DNA of 64,000 nucleotides. Origin: Selaginella moellendorffii. Its lineage: Eukaryota > Streptophyta > Lycopodiopsida > Selaginellales > Selaginellaceae. This document shows positions 36,001-47,106 of the stretch, piece by piece (position 1 is the first letter of the stretch; each line of letters opens with the position of its first letter). A program made the position numbers and the translations under genes. The stretch is taken from contig NW_003314262.1 of the NCBI RefSeq assembly GCF_000143415.4, forward strand, positions 4,899,131 through 4,963,130, given 5' to 3'. The notes under the pieces are model-generated. The model did no database searches and had not been told where the DNA came from. It saw only the letters and a program-made list of their open reading frames with translations.

Positions 36001-38538
36001 ATTTTTCTGAGTACAATTACTCCAGTTCTCGAAGCTGGGAACGCTTTAGCAGGTTTGTTTTACATTTTTCTTATATTTGGTCTAACTCAGGATCGTGTGT
36101 CAGGCTTGGTGGTTTCTCTCGGTTTATTGTTTTCCGGATTCGTTATCTTTCCGAGCTTGACTCCACGCTACTGGAAGTGGATGCTTTCGGCCAATCCGCT
36201 CCGTTGGGGAAATGTTATATTCTGCATGGCCGAGTTCCTCAATCGCTACCATGAATCTTGCCAAGACTTTCAGCAACTTCTGTTTTGCCGGAAACATCCA
36301 GATCTACCAGTTGGCCGGGCGTACCTCGAGTTTTTCCAGCTTGATTCGGAGAGAAAATGGATGGCAATATCCTTCGCAATTATTGCTGCTTCGGTTCTCA
36401 TTCTGGCGCTCGCTTCTTACTTGGGACTCAGCAAAGTCGTCTTTTCGGAAGTAAGTCCTTCCTTGCCAAGCGAGCCTGCAAGGAGTTCTTACAAGCAATC
36501 GGAGGACAAGCAGAAAGATATCTCTTGGGACGGACTATCCAGAATAACCGAGATGAGCAACTTGGAAACCAAGACATTGTGGGAGAAGAATGGTAGCACC
36601 TATGACGACGAAGAGCTTGGCCTTGGGCTTGAACTGCGGGGAACAGGTCACCAGTGGGAGAATTCGCACATACCCGTGAAAGCAGCCACGTTATCATTCC
36701 ACCAAGTGAGTTTCTCTGTAAAAGCCGAGGAGAAGATAGTGCTGGACAGGGTCTCGGGATTCGCAAAGCCAGGGACAATGCTTGCAATTATAGGGAGCAT
36801 GGGCTCAGGGAAGTCCACTCTTTTAAGAGTTCTCGCAGGACGAACTCTGCCATCGTCAAGTGGGGAACTTATCTCGGGTGAAGTGCTGGTGAACGGATTC
36901 AAGCTGAGTAGCAACACCTTCCGGCGGCTGTCTGGTTTCGTGGAGCGAGTGGACGCTCATCAGCCATTCTTGACAGTGAAGGAGTCACTCGATTTCAGTG
37001 CCGGTCTTCGTTTTGGAGGCAGCACAACCCCCGGCCGCCGGGCCTTTCACGTAGAGCTCGTCCTGGAACTTATGGGCCTCGTCGGCGTCAAAGACCAGCT
37101 AGTGGGATCTCTCAAGTTTTCAAACGGGAAGATCTTTGAGCTCGCCAAGAAGCTGACCATCGCTGTGGAGGAGCCGTGAGTCGGCATGATTTTTCTCGAG
37201 GACCCGACGTCCGATCTCGACAGCGTCGCCACCAGGAACATCCTGTTCGCCATCCAAACGGTTGCAGCATCCGGCCGCACTGTTATCAGCACGATCCAGC
37301 AGCCGAGCGCTAGAGTTCTCAGTGCCTTTAACAACGTTCTTATTATGAGACCCGGTGGGGAGCAAGTTTACTTTGGTCCCGTCGGCTGGAACTGTGCCCA
37401 GCTTCTGGAATACTTCACGACGATGTCGAGCGCTCCAAAGTATGAGCAGAGCCAGAACCCGGTGACTTACATGTTCGATATCATCCGAAAGGACGAGCAA
37501 AACCTCGGCCTTGTCTATCGAGCAAGTTCTCTGGGAAGCTCCAACGCCGAAGAACTCAAGAAACTCCGGAAGCAGTACCGGAAGAACTCGTTGCGGCCGG
37601 CGCTGGATTCGACTTACGCCGCTCCTTACTCCAAGCAGGCCTGGTTGGTCTTCCTGAGAACACAGAGGTTCCTCTACCGCAACGTCCAGTACACGTTTGG
37701 ACGGCTCTCCGGGTCGATCGCTCTCGGCCTTTTGCTCGGCTCGGTCTACTACAAGATCGCCACCAACGATACGTTCTCGGTCACGTCCCGGTCGCTTTTC
37801 ATCTACATCCAGGTGATGCTACTGGGTGTGATCATCGCCAACAACGTCGTCCCCCAGCTTGGAACGGACAGGTTGGTCTACCACAGGGAACAGCGAGCAG
37901 CGATGTACGCTCCAATCTTCTATCCGGTGTCTTGGGCGATCGCGGAGATCCCATACCTGTTCATCGCGACGCTGGTGTTCGTGGGGATCTCAAACGGGCT
38001 GGCAGCGATCGCGACGCAGAGCGTGAGCAGCTTCGTCACGTACTGGCTGTGCCTCTTCGTCTTCACCACCACCGTGATGTACTTCGGTATGTTCATCACC
38101 ATCGCCACCCCGGTTCCAGTGCTGGCGGCGTTCGTGGTGTCCATCACGAACTCCATCTGGGTCTCGGCCTCCGGCGTGATCGTCCCAAAGGCCAAGATGG
38201 GATTTTGCGAGTGGGTCTTCTGGGCGAATCCATTCCAGTACGTGACGCACGCGCTGACGAGCGTGAGCTTCTTCTGCGACACCGCGAGCGCGGCGTGCGC
38301 GAGCTGCCGGGTGGGCGATGCGAATTCGTGCGCGGGATGCCACTGCCCGCGGCTGCTCAACGCCGAGAGCTCCGATCCGGGGAGCTTGCCGGTGTTCGTG
38401 TGGGATCGATTGAGCTCGCAGCGATCGCTGGAGGTGGAGAGGGTCTCGCTGGATTTCGTCGCTCTGGGCGGGATGAGCGTCCTCTTCGCGCTGCTTTCTT
38501 TCCTCGCCTTCGTGTGGATGAAGCACAACAGAGGATGA
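33048..38538 (+). pseudogene. Full-size ABCG (PDR-like) transporter with PDZ-like insert; one in-frame TGA
   Basis: The ATG at 33048 starts MARPIWWKGDEAVTLD. Exons: 33048-33605, 33664-33900, 34114-34241, 34293-34790, 34853-35100, 35159-35517, 35567-35821, 35878-38538. They join in frame to about 1,647 codons. NBD1 has Walker [13 protein letters not shown], but the signature is LSETNRHR and Walker B VMIYDQ. Next comes a PDZ-like segment (about 35160-35390: GIESTGHIQEGDIVTGI ... VLEGARGHVRLQVER), then TMD1 with six hydrophobic spans. NBD2 has IIGSMGSGKSTLLRVLAGR, a degraded signature (FSNGKIFELAKKLTIAVE) and LEDPTSDLDS, then TMD2. The intron at 35822-35877 is GC-AG. One TGA at 37177 interrupts NBD2 just before Walker B; the frame is open on both sides, so this is a recent nonsense change, a sequencing error, or readthrough. 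It is probably a plasma-membrane exporter by family, but with unusual ATPase sites. Confidence 0.8.
35159..35400 (+). other. PDZ-like domain within the ABCG gene
   Basis: Exon 6 begins EVVVSRLSTK and continues with features of a PDZ fold: a G-x-x-x-x-G turn, IQEGDIVTGI (the conserved I-x-x-G-D-x-I strand), then a helix (SYADDISKVLEGA) and VRLQVER as the last strand. It lies between NBD1 (exons 2-5) and the first membrane span (exon 7), where ordinary PDR proteins have a short linker. Assignment is by motif pattern only. Confidence 0.6.
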
Positions 38539-39587
38539 AGAAGAAGCGCAAAATCAACGGTCCAGATGAGCTCTCATTTTTTAATTCAACGGCCTCGATG
38601 AAACGGGCAAACGTGCCCACCGTTGTGGCATATTCACCGAATCTCCAACAGGGTTAGGGTTTATGGCAAGCGGCATTGTTTTGTGCGTGATCAACCGGTC
38701 GTCCAGGGCGGATCGTGTGCGCGGCGCCGCCGAGTAGCAGCTAGATCGCGCACTCTCACAGCAGCGCCGAATCTTTCTTCCTTTTTTCTATTCCCTCTGA
38801 TCAATCGCCGCCGCGGCGCTTATCTTGCTAATAATCTCGCTTTGCGCGCCGCGGATTCCACATCAAGATCGCGTGCGGTGCCGCTGTCCAGCCAATTCAT
38901 CCAGCACTTCTCTCCCTTTTGTCCGGGCTCTCTTGGTTCGATCGATCATCCAGTTCCAGGTAGATTCCTTGCGCGAGGGCTTCCAATGCTAGCGCCGGCC
39001 ATTCGCTAGGTACGATAGAGAGAAGAAATCGCGGGCACACAAGGGGGGGCCGGGTGATGATGGGAGTTATCATAAAATTTGCAAAGCGGGTGTTCTACAG
39101 TGGAACAACGTGAATGGTATGGTCTGGCAAGTGGCAGTGATAGGATTTCTTCCAGAATGGGGCTCGGGGGGTCTATGGCACCGCCAGGAGCTACGAGTAG
39201 CTCGAATTTTTTGTGACAGCGTGTGGGAACTACCTATGTAGCTATAGATTTCTCGCTACTGGCAGCCGAGAAGTAGCAGTAGCAGCACAGTGGTACAGAC
39301 AGGCACAGGGAAAGGATGGTCCGTGTGAGCAGCAGCGATGGATGATTCACTCCCCGACAAGCACGCCATTCTTAATTGCTGATGCTGCTGCTACAGCTCC
39401 GGTGAGCATTTCGTAAGCACTCCATCAGAGACCCTCGTGGATGAAAGAAATGGGATGGGGCTTTCGCCAGGAAAGTTCCGGTTTTGATGACGATGGCAGC
39501 GAGAAGTTTGTCATGGGGTCTCCGTGGTCGCGCGAGGTTTCCTAGAGTAGCTTCGAGGTAGCATAGAGGGCTTTGGTGCCTGGGAAG
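38539..39587. other. Intergenic and 5' leader of the MAPKKK gene
   Basis: No gene seen. A telo-box-like gggttagggttt is at about 38650. The distance to the next ATG leaves room for a long leader or a 5' untranslated intron. Open frames here have no protein-like features. Confidence 0.4.
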
Positions 39588-42501
39588 ATGCCCTTCCCAT
39601 GGAGCAAATCTTCGAAGAAATCGTCGTCCAATTCTTCCGGTAAGGATAAGGCTGACAACAGCAAGCTTTACTCTCTCGGGAAGAAGGGTCCGCGGTTGTC
39701 AGGCGAGGATGACGGGTCTTCGAGGGGCTCCAGGAGTAGTTACGATTCTTCGGCCAGGGTGGTAGCGGCGGATGCTCCTACATTCTCGCCTTCGTCTGCC
39801 GGAATTCGAAGCCCGCTCTTTCCCGAGCCGCAGGCATTCAAGGGACAGCCTCTTCCTTTGCCGGAAAGTACTACCAAGATTCAGCTTTGCAATGGAACTC
39901 TTCCGCTGCCGACGTATGACCAAGTCGAGTTTAAGCACGAGGTTGCCGAATTGGACGGGACGACTTCGGGATATGGTTCTGGTTCTATCTCCAGTGGAAG
40001 CTCCACAAGCAGTGGGGAAGCAGCGGACGCTTGGCTTGGAAGTTCCAATCGCCAGCAAACCGATCAAAATGGACACGCAAACTCCTTGTAAGCTTTTACT
40101 TTATGTTTTTAACTTTCGCGAGAAGTGCTTGCTCACCTGGTTTCTTTCTTTTTTCTTTCAGCTCACTTCAGAAAAACCAAAACAGAGCTGGAAGAAATCC
40201 ACACCAGAAAGAGGCGGTTCCGAAGACGGTACCTCCAGGAAATAAGACGAGCTCCGTCTCCCCATTGCGAGCTCGTGCTGCGGCGGCAAAACAAGGCATG
40301 CATTTACATCTACCGGCACGTAGCGCACCAACCAGCCTCATCTCCAGTCCTTCTCACAGTCCAAGACGTTTAAGTTCGTCGGAGCAACAGGCTTTGTTCC
40401 AGAACTACAGTGCTGTGACGAACTCCACAAACCAGGGACGAAACAGTCCAGAAAAATCTCCTCTTGCAAGTCCGATACGAGGCGGTTCGAGGATTCAAAG
40501 TGGTGCTGTCTCTCCCCTGCACCATTCAAGTTCCAGAGGTACAGACTCGCCTAGTGTCGGGCATCGGCTCCCTCCGCCACCGGCATTTACAAACTCGACA
40601 GTAAATTCTCCAGCGTCATCTACATTTCCTCTCGGTTCACCGCCTGGCATGCCTTCGCACAGTCCGATCAGGTGGCAAAAAGGAAACCTCCTTGGTGTTG
40701 GCTCTTTTGGACGAGTGTACAAAGGCTTTAGGTATGCTTCTGATATTCTCGGCCTACTCCACGAGCTGATGGTTTGTTTTTCTTTGTTTGCAGTGATAGT
40801 GGTACCTTTTGTGCAATGAAAGAAGTCCTAGTTGTGGATGATCCTAAGTCTATAGAATCTGTAAAACAGCTAATGCAGGTATGCTGCCGTTCTCATTGCA
40901 CGTTCCTGTCACTGACTGGTGTTTCAGGAAATAAATATGCTAAGTAGTTTAAGACATCCTAACATTGTTCAATACCTTGGCTCAGAAATGGTAAGGTTAA
41001 GGTATCTCTTAACTAGATGTCTCATTTCTCCTTTCTTGCTGCCTGCAGCTGGACGATAGTTTGTATATTTATTTGGAGTTCGTTTCCGGAGGCTCGATAC
41101 ACAAGGTGCTCCAGGAATATGGTGCTTTCAAAGAGCCCGTCATTCGTAGCTATACGCAGCAAATCCTATCTGGACTCCAATACTTGCACAGTATGAACAA
41201 AGTTCACCGGTTCGTTGACTCTGTACTCTTGCGGGCTTCTATTAACAGCGCCTTTATTACAGAGACATCAAAGGTGCGAACATTCTCGTTGACACTAATG
41301 GTGAAGTCAAGCTAGCGGATTTTGGAATGGCCAAGCATGTAAGTAGCAAGCTGTGGTTTTTGTTGTTTACTTATCCATCCACGCTTCAGATATCTTCTAG
41401 TTCACTTGTGCTATCTTTTAAAGGAAGTCCCTACTGGATGGCTCCTGAGGTATGTCCACGTTTTCTTTCTTCTAATACTTCTATGACACCGTCACACGGC
41501 TACTCCTTTTTAGGTTTTCAAGAGTAATGCGCAAAGCTATCCAGTGGATATCTGGAGTCTAGGATGTACAATCATTGAAATGGCAACTGGAAAACCACCA
41601 TGGAGCCAGTACGAGGGGGTATGTATTTTTTTGTAGTTTCTGTGCGTGCTCACTTACTTGTACACAGATTGCAGCCATGTTCAAGATTGGAAACAGTAAG
41701 GAGACTCCTACAATACCGGACACCTTATCGCCAGTGGCGAAGGAGTTTATCAGGTTGTGCTTACAGCGAAATCCCGACGATCGTCCAACAGCTTCTCAAC
41801 TATTAGAGCACCCCTTTGTCAAGTTTTTGCACGATGAACATCTTCCGGATGGCCTTCCACCTCTGTCGCCAACATTTCGCTCAGTGGTACGTGATATTCT
41901 TTGTTTTCCATTCTTTTGTTTCTTTTGGATGATGTTGAGTGATCAACCTGCATGATCATCCAGGTTGCGAATTTAAGCCACGATAGAGGGGGACAGTATC
42001 ATCCGCGGTAATGTTTTTTAAGCACAAAAACGATACGCTGACGATTGTTTCTCGCTTTTGCTTTTGTAGAGATCTCATGTCTCCTGTTAGCAGCAATTCG
42101 GCCTACACGAGATCAATCTATTCCAGCTATGGAGGTCTCACACCAATTATCACATCTGGAACTTCCACACCCCAAACCGAGGAAGCTCCAGCCGGGTTTG
42201 CGAAGGACAGATATACCATGGCTTCAAGAGTGAACGGAATGCACATAAGAAACGAGCCAAGATTTACGGCGACTGCTGTTTCGTCACCAGGGACTAGAAG
42301 TCCAAGGGCTGCTCAAAGGAGCGAGTTCGTGTGGAATCCACCGGTACAGCTCACTCCGGATGCCAGTCCAAGGCGTATGTCCAGCGATATCTTGAGTACA
42401 AACTCTAGATTCTATGCAAATTCTCTTCTCGGTAAGCAAGCTCTTCCTTTTTCCTTGCTTTGACACCAAAGTTTCTATTTTGCTTTCCAGATAACAAGTG
42501 A
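39588..42501 (+). CDS. MAPKKK of the MEKK/YODA type
   Basis: It phosphorylates MAPKKs in plant MAPK cascades. The ATG at 39588 starts [13 protein letters not shown], like the N-terminus of YODA-type kinases. A long Ser/Pro-rich regulatory region fills exons 1-2 (many SP/TP sites such as [25 protein letters not shown]). The kinase has [41 protein letters not shown], a split catalytic loop (KVHR then DIKGANILV), [10 protein letters not shown], and the MEKK signature [10 protein letters not shown]. After [17 protein letters not shown] the C-terminal tail is again Ser-rich ([11 protein letters not shown]). A terminal mini-exon (42491-42501) adds the last codons (DNK, stop). All catalytic residues are present. 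About eleven exons with small introns. The 3' end converges with GID8, with 278 bp between stop codons. Confidence 0.9.
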
Positions 42502-42779
42502 TAGAGCTGTATATGAAGAAGATCCGGCAAAGCAAACTGGAACTTAAGCCAAAAGATTTTACGAAGTAGAGTAAGCTTCGAATTTCAGGGAGAAAATGTT
42601 CGATTAATTCATGCGCAATGTACATTTTTTTCATTTTTCTTGCAGACTTTCGGTCATCATCTAACAGCCATTCCTACGCAAGTACATCCAGAAGAGAGGA
42701 GACAGAAAAAGAGGAAGAGAGAAACCGATAACGAGCGAGCTTTTGGAGGAAAGGAAGGAAGAATGTATATAAGCTTTCC

Positions 42780-43855
42780 TCAGGTAACTGGATCCTCGAG
42801 CCTGGCAGCCACGATATCGTTGATCCGTGGATACGAAACCTTCTCGTCGAGCTGGTTCTGGGACCAGATGAGCATCTTGAGCAGGCTGGGAAGCTTTGGA
42901 TCCTTCTCGTGGCTCTGGCTCGTCAGGATGGCGGCGTTCAATTCACTCGCAGTCTTCTGGCGCTGCGAGAAGTCGAGCAAATCTCCCACCGGGCAATTCG
43001 AAGTGTCCTCGAACGCCAGGAGCGCCACAGTCCGCTCCAGCTCCTCGAGGAAGCTGTGGTTTTCTTCTCCACGAGGAGCTAGCTCCTCCTGTGCAAACTC
43101 CAAGGCTTCCTCGAGCTTCCCTGGATCCAAAACGTAGAAAAAAAGGAAGGTGTAAGACAAAGATCTATAATTCTAGAAAAAAAAAATCCATTGGAACCAT
43201 TGATACGCAAAGGAAGAGATCGCGAGAACTCTACCAAAGAAAGAAAAAAAACTATCCACAAGGAAAGAGATCACTTCTAATCTATCACTCCTATACACAA
43301 GGAGAGAAATCATTTCTAGCAGCGAGACCATCTATCACTCCTACACAAAGAGATCACTTCTAGCAGCCAGGCCATCAATCAAAGGATCGCACAGAGCTAA
43401 CGAGACAATCTCCAAAAACAAACGAGCGCGCTATGGAGAGGAAATCCAAAAGAGAGGGAGGCGATGGATCGATCTAAGAAGGAGAAGGAAATGCGAGACT
43501 CACCACTTCTAATCAGCTCGATGAGCCTCTGTTGCTGGAGGTGGAAGAAGAGCTGTGGATTGGTGTCGAGGATCTCGGGATTCAAGTCATTCACCTTCTC
43601 GATCGCGTCCTCCACATTGCCGCACTGCACCGCCTTGCGCACCGCCATTCTGTCGGTGATTGACCCCAAATCCACCTCCGGCGAGGTGCCCGATTCGTGC
43701 TGGAATTTCTCCGCCGCGTCCACATAGCCTTCGGTCACCAGGAAATTCATCACCAGCTTGTTCATGTCCTCCTTCCGGATCTTCACCTCGGCCAGCTTCC
43801 GCTCCCATTCCTCGCGACTCACGATCTTCTTCGACGATGACTCCCCTTTGCCCAT
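42780..43855 (-). CDS. GID8: GID8-like LisH/CTLH/CRA protein (CTLH E3 ligase subunit)
   Basis: A subunit of the GID/CTLH ubiquitin ligase, cytoplasm and nucleus. Two exons. Exon 1 (43855 to about 43503) starts MGKGESSSKKIVSREEWE and holds the LisH motif (MNKLVMNFLVTEGYVDAAEK) and CTLH (AVQCGNVEDAIEKVNDLNPE). Exon 2 (about 43122 to 42780) holds the CRA part (KLEEALEFAQEELAP, ELERTVALLAFED) and ends AARLEDPVT. The total of about 232 residues fits the family. The intron (about 380 bp) contains a tandem repeat. The start is fixed by the only upstream ATG in frame. The gene is divergent from the AIG1 gene, with about 100 bp between starts. Confidence 0.92.
43260..43380. repeat. Tandem repeat in the GID8 intron
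   Basis: About two and a half copies of a unit of roughly 50 bases built from gagatcacttcta(a/g), (c)atctatcactcctacacaa and cagc.agaccatc. Confidence 0.8.
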
Positions 43856-43957
43856 GGCTGTGATACCCTAACAGCGAAGAACCCTAAAAAATGGGCAAAA
43901 CGAAAGCCTGCTTTTTAGGGTTCTTGGGCAAACAAGAAAGGGGCGAAAGAAAACGAA
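43856..43957. promoter_or_regulatory. Short bidirectional promoter with telo-box motifs (GID8 / AIG1)
   Basis: Only 102 bases separate the two start codons. Telo-box-like motifs occur at 43865 (accctaa), 43880 (aaccctaa) and, on the other strand, 43915 (ttagggtt). Such motifs are common near transcription starts of plant housekeeping genes. No TATA box is seen. Confidence 0.6.
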
Positions 43958-45047
43958 ATGAAAGCGCATTCTCGCCCCGCCGGCAATGCGCTCTTCGTCT
44001 TCCATCTCGTCGCGTTTCTCTGGTGAGGATTTCTAGCGCCTTGGGCTCTTCCAATCGATTGCTTTTCAGGTTTTTGTACACCTTTAGCTGGCATTTTGGC
44101 CGCGCGGCGAGCAAGCTCCCCCAGTCGCAAGGATTTGGCTGGTTCTTCAAGGTTTAGAGAAATTTTGAGCGATTTCTTCTTCGTTTGATCGATTTCTTCC
44201 TTGATTTCTCCTCGCAGTATCTCACTTTCTGCGGATTCACGTTGCAATTGGTATCACTGCTCGTCTGCCTCTTGTCCCACCTATTTCCGGAGGTGAGCAG
44301 CACGAATTTTTCTCTTTTCTTTTGGTATGGAAACGAGAGGGAGCATCGCAGATTAGAGTCGAGGCTTGAAGCGTGCGGCGGATGATTTGTCTTGCACCAC
44401 CTTCGCGATTGCCAATGTCATCACGGCCATGCACTGGGTCCTCTACTTCACTACCGCAGCTCCAGTCGAAGCATCTGCCACTGCCAAAATCGAGACCACC
44501 GTCACTCGGAGTTTGTAAGTTCCCTTCTATCGTTCTTCCTCCTCTACTTTCTTTGTTCTTGACTTAACAGTTGCTTTCTCTCTCTCGCAGAAACGTCCAG
44601 ACTTCTTCACCACTGTGGCTGAATCTGACAGTCCATTTGGCGAACGCCATTGTCGCCTGGACCGACGTCCACGTTTCCGATAGAACTTTCAGGTACTTCG
44701 CTCCATCTTTCTCTCCAGTGAAGAACACGTTTTGTGTTTCGCTGCAGGAAGTCGTCACTCAACCAGTCTCTCATCTTCTGCCTTGTCTACACCACCTGGA
44801 TCCAAGTCTGTGCCTTCAAGAACAAGGTGAAAAGAAAGAAAAAGCGAAGAAAACTTCTACTAAGCTCAGCTCGCGTGTGAACAAACAGATGTATCCATAC
44901 CCGTTCCTCAACAAGCTCCCGCAGCCGGAAGGATTCATCGCCACGGTCGCGGTCGCGGTGACCCTCACCTTCGCCTTCTTCAAAGCCGGCTCCACATTGG
45001 CGAGCGTCCAAACCTCCCGGCGACTAGCCAAGCTCAAAGCCATGTAA
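43958..45047 (+). CDS. AIG1/FAR-17a family multi-spanning membrane protein
   Basis: The animal members AIG1 and ADTRP hydrolyse fatty-acid esters of hydroxy fatty acids using a Thr and a His in the membrane; the plant members are uncharacterised. Exons: 43958-44022 (MKAHSRPAGNALFVFHLVAF), then LYTFSWHFGRAASKLPQSQG, YLTFCGFTLQLVSLLVCLLS, LKRAADDLSCTTFAIANVIT, SPLWLNLTVHLANAIVAWTD, SSLNQSLIFCLVYTTWIQVC, and 44891-45047 (MYPYPFLNKLPQPEGFIA). The family His (LTVHLAN) and the FPFLN-type motif (YPYPFLNKL) are present. It has about six membrane spans. All joins are in frame with GT-AG introns; the acceptor of exon 4 at 44356 (gattag) is the least certain. The stop is only 104 bp before the next gene. 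Confidence 0.85.
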
Positions 45048-45151
45048 GTCCATCTTTCTCCTTCATAAAAGAGCTAAAAATCTACTTTTTCAATCTTTCT
45101 TTCGAGCATCAAAAAGCTCGCGAAAACCCTTAGCGCGAGGGCTTTAGCAGC

Positions 45152-45727
45152 ATGTCGGACTACAGCGACTCCGAAGACGACTACGACGATCGCGAAGCGG
45201 ACATAGCTTGCGACTGGAGCGATGGCCCCAAGCAGCAAAACGACCCGCTCTTCAAGCTCCACTGCCAGCTCTGCTCGTGTCCGCTCGCCGTCACGTTCCA
45301 CTCGTCCATCGGCGCCGTGGATTTCAGCGAGCGCCAGGCCGTGGTGGCGGTCCTCCCGTGCAACCATTGCTTCCACTCGGTGTGCCTCGACGACTACTCG
45401 TCTTCGTCCCAGCAGCTCCGGTGCCCGGTTTTCAAAGGACCGTCTCTGGCGTGTGCCGAGTTCCAGGAACGGCAGAGGCTGGCGGAGCAGCACCAGCGCG
45501 AGAGGGAGAGGCTGGCGGAGCAGCGGCGGCGCGAGAAAGAGAGGTTGGCGGCGCAGCAGCGGCTCGAGCAGGAGGCTGCGAGAGCTGCTTCATCCAAAGG
45601 TAAGAGTAAGAAAGGTGGCGCCATCGCCACCGCCACCGCTGCGATCGCGAAAGCTGTGGGCTTGAAGAAGAACACGAAGAAGAAGGGAGCGTCGCCCATA
45701 GCATCCAAGAAGACAGGAAAAAAGTGA
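45152..45727 (+). CDS. RING-like zinc-finger protein with basic, coiled C-terminus
   Basis: 191 residues, single exon. An acidic N-terminus (SDYSDSEDDYDD) leads to a Cys/His cluster of RING-H2 type: C-x2-C (LHCQLCSCPL), then LPCNHCFHSVCLDDY and RCPVF. The last Cys of the usual C-x2-C pair is replaced (CPVFKGPSLAC), so the finger is atypical. A charged coiled coil follows (RQRLAEQHQRERERLAEQRR) and a Lys-rich tail ending KKTGKK. A ubiquitin-ligase role is possible, but the incomplete second metal site makes it uncertain. It lies 104 bp after the AIG1 gene on the same strand. A decayed copy of its 3' end lies at 47500-47595. Confidence 0.75.
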   Translation: MSDYSDSEDDYDDREADIACDWSDGPKQQNDPLFKLHCQLCSCPLAVTFHSSIGAVDFSERQAVVAVLPCNHCFHSVCLDDYSSSSQQLRCPVFKGPSLACAEFQERQRLAEQHQRERERLAEQRRREKERLAAQQRLEQEAARAASSKGKSKKGGAIATATAAIAKAVGLKKNTKKKGASPIASKKTGKK

Positions 45728-45821
45728 TTTTTTTCGTTCGATCATTCGCTTAGTTCTGGGTCTTAAATTAATGTCGGCCGTTGGATGTCGCGCGGGGTTT
45801 AGGGTTCTTGCGCTTCAGGAA

Positions 45822-46600
45822 AATGGTGAGGGAATCAAGCGTGGAGCAGCTCTTGGGCAATCTCTTCCCTCATTTGCACCGATGAGATTGAAGAGATCGC
45901 ACGGATTCTACACGGGCAGGGCACGGTCATGGGCAAGGTGGCGGAGCTAGGAGTGTCTAAGTGGGTTTGCTTGCCAAGAACTTCTATGGAATGGTGTTAG
46001 ATTGCAAATTTGAATACAAGAATAACACTAATAAAAAACAGTGTTTGCATCATGTGTTCTTGGGGGAGCGGAAATCAATGCTCGTTTGCTAAGTCTTCTT
46101 GCTGCCAGCGCTACCTCGAATGGTTTCCAAGGCACAGCATTGGAGAAGCACAGGAGTATGAGCTCATCGGAGTCCAAGCTTGACAAGGCTATTTGCTATC
46201 GAATTTCCCAACCTGGAGCTGTGCAATCGGATCCAGCGGCAAGTGCGACCAAAGATGTGGCTGGAGCTAGCCAAGAGTGGCATGGATGCAGAGGAACTCC
46301 AGACCGTGAGCTCCTTGTTCGATGAGAAGGAAGTTGGCGCACTCTATGGATACCGAGTGCTGCTCAGAAGGAAGCTAGTAGGGACTGGTCGAAGGTGAGC
46401 AAGGAGATTGAGTACGTTGAAGCAATGGGCAGGTTGGTGCAGTGATGGAGGATCTTTCTCAATGTGCGAGCTCTCAACGCGCAGCACTGCCAAGCTGTGG
46501 CTGGGTTGGTGCATCTCATGTGCGTGGAGCGTTGTGTTCACGGATATGGCAATGGTTTTGCGTGATACGGGTCTTCGGTCCTAGAGATTTCAAAGTGCAT
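45822..46600 (+). pseudogene. Broken unrecognised gene
   Basis: Protein-like pieces appear in changing frames: MVRESSVEQLLGNLFPHLH at about 45822, then DEIEEIARILHGQGTVMGKV after a frame change, FPNLELCNRIQRQVRPKMWL at about 46190-46300, and WSKVSKEIEYVEAMGRLVQ at about 46385-46443 after another shift, with stops between. I do not recognise the family. It looks like a relict of one gene with about three frameshifts. Confidence 0.4.
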
Positions 46601-47106
46601 GCCGCAAACTACCGCCACCTTTGTTCTTAAAAGTTGATGGAATAACAACATCTCAAAGTCGATCCTAAATGCATGCTAAACAATCCTCAACCACTTTTCG
46701 ACTTTGGAACCTCCTTCCATTGTTGACTTGAGTAGCTCCTGAACCTCATCATCTCCATGGGACTATGGGTTTGGGGACTGATGACTAGTCGTACCTTTTT
46801 CTCTTCCTGGTCAACTGCGAGACGTCCTCGTCAACGCAGTTGACTATCTGCGCATAGAATTCGAAAGTTGACCGTCAAAAATGCATTGAATACGCTGTCC
46901 CTTGTCAAGAATCTTCGCTGATGTCGAACGAGAGCTGTGTAAACGCTCGCACCCGGTGGATTCGCCGTTCGAGCTGCAGAGCTCTACCGTTATTGCCGTC
47001 TGAATCCTGTACACTGGATGAACGATTCTGGAGACGACGTGACACTCTTCAATACATTCCCCCTTTTTCACCTAGATTTCAAGAAATTGAAAATTTGGAA
47101 AAGAAT
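46601..47106. other. No gene seen
   Basis: No supported frame on either strand, no repeat recognised. Confidence 0.3.

Noticed and set aside
37165-37200. Selenocysteine or a micro-intron as explanation for the TGA in the ABCG gene
   Set aside because: Land plants lack selenocysteine insertion, and the only GT-AG pair around the stop would remove 25 bases and shift the frame.
37932-38657. Offset frames of 180-240 codons over the ABCG C-terminus
   Set aside because: Shadows of the real frame encoding the last membrane domain.
38623-39420. Small plus-strand frames upstream of the MAPKKK gene
   Set aside because: No conserved feature; the start codons are alternative or lie in leader sequence.
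43260-43380. CRISPR-like repeat array
   Set aside because: Units are adjoining, without spacers, inside a eukaryotic intron: a simple tandem repeat.
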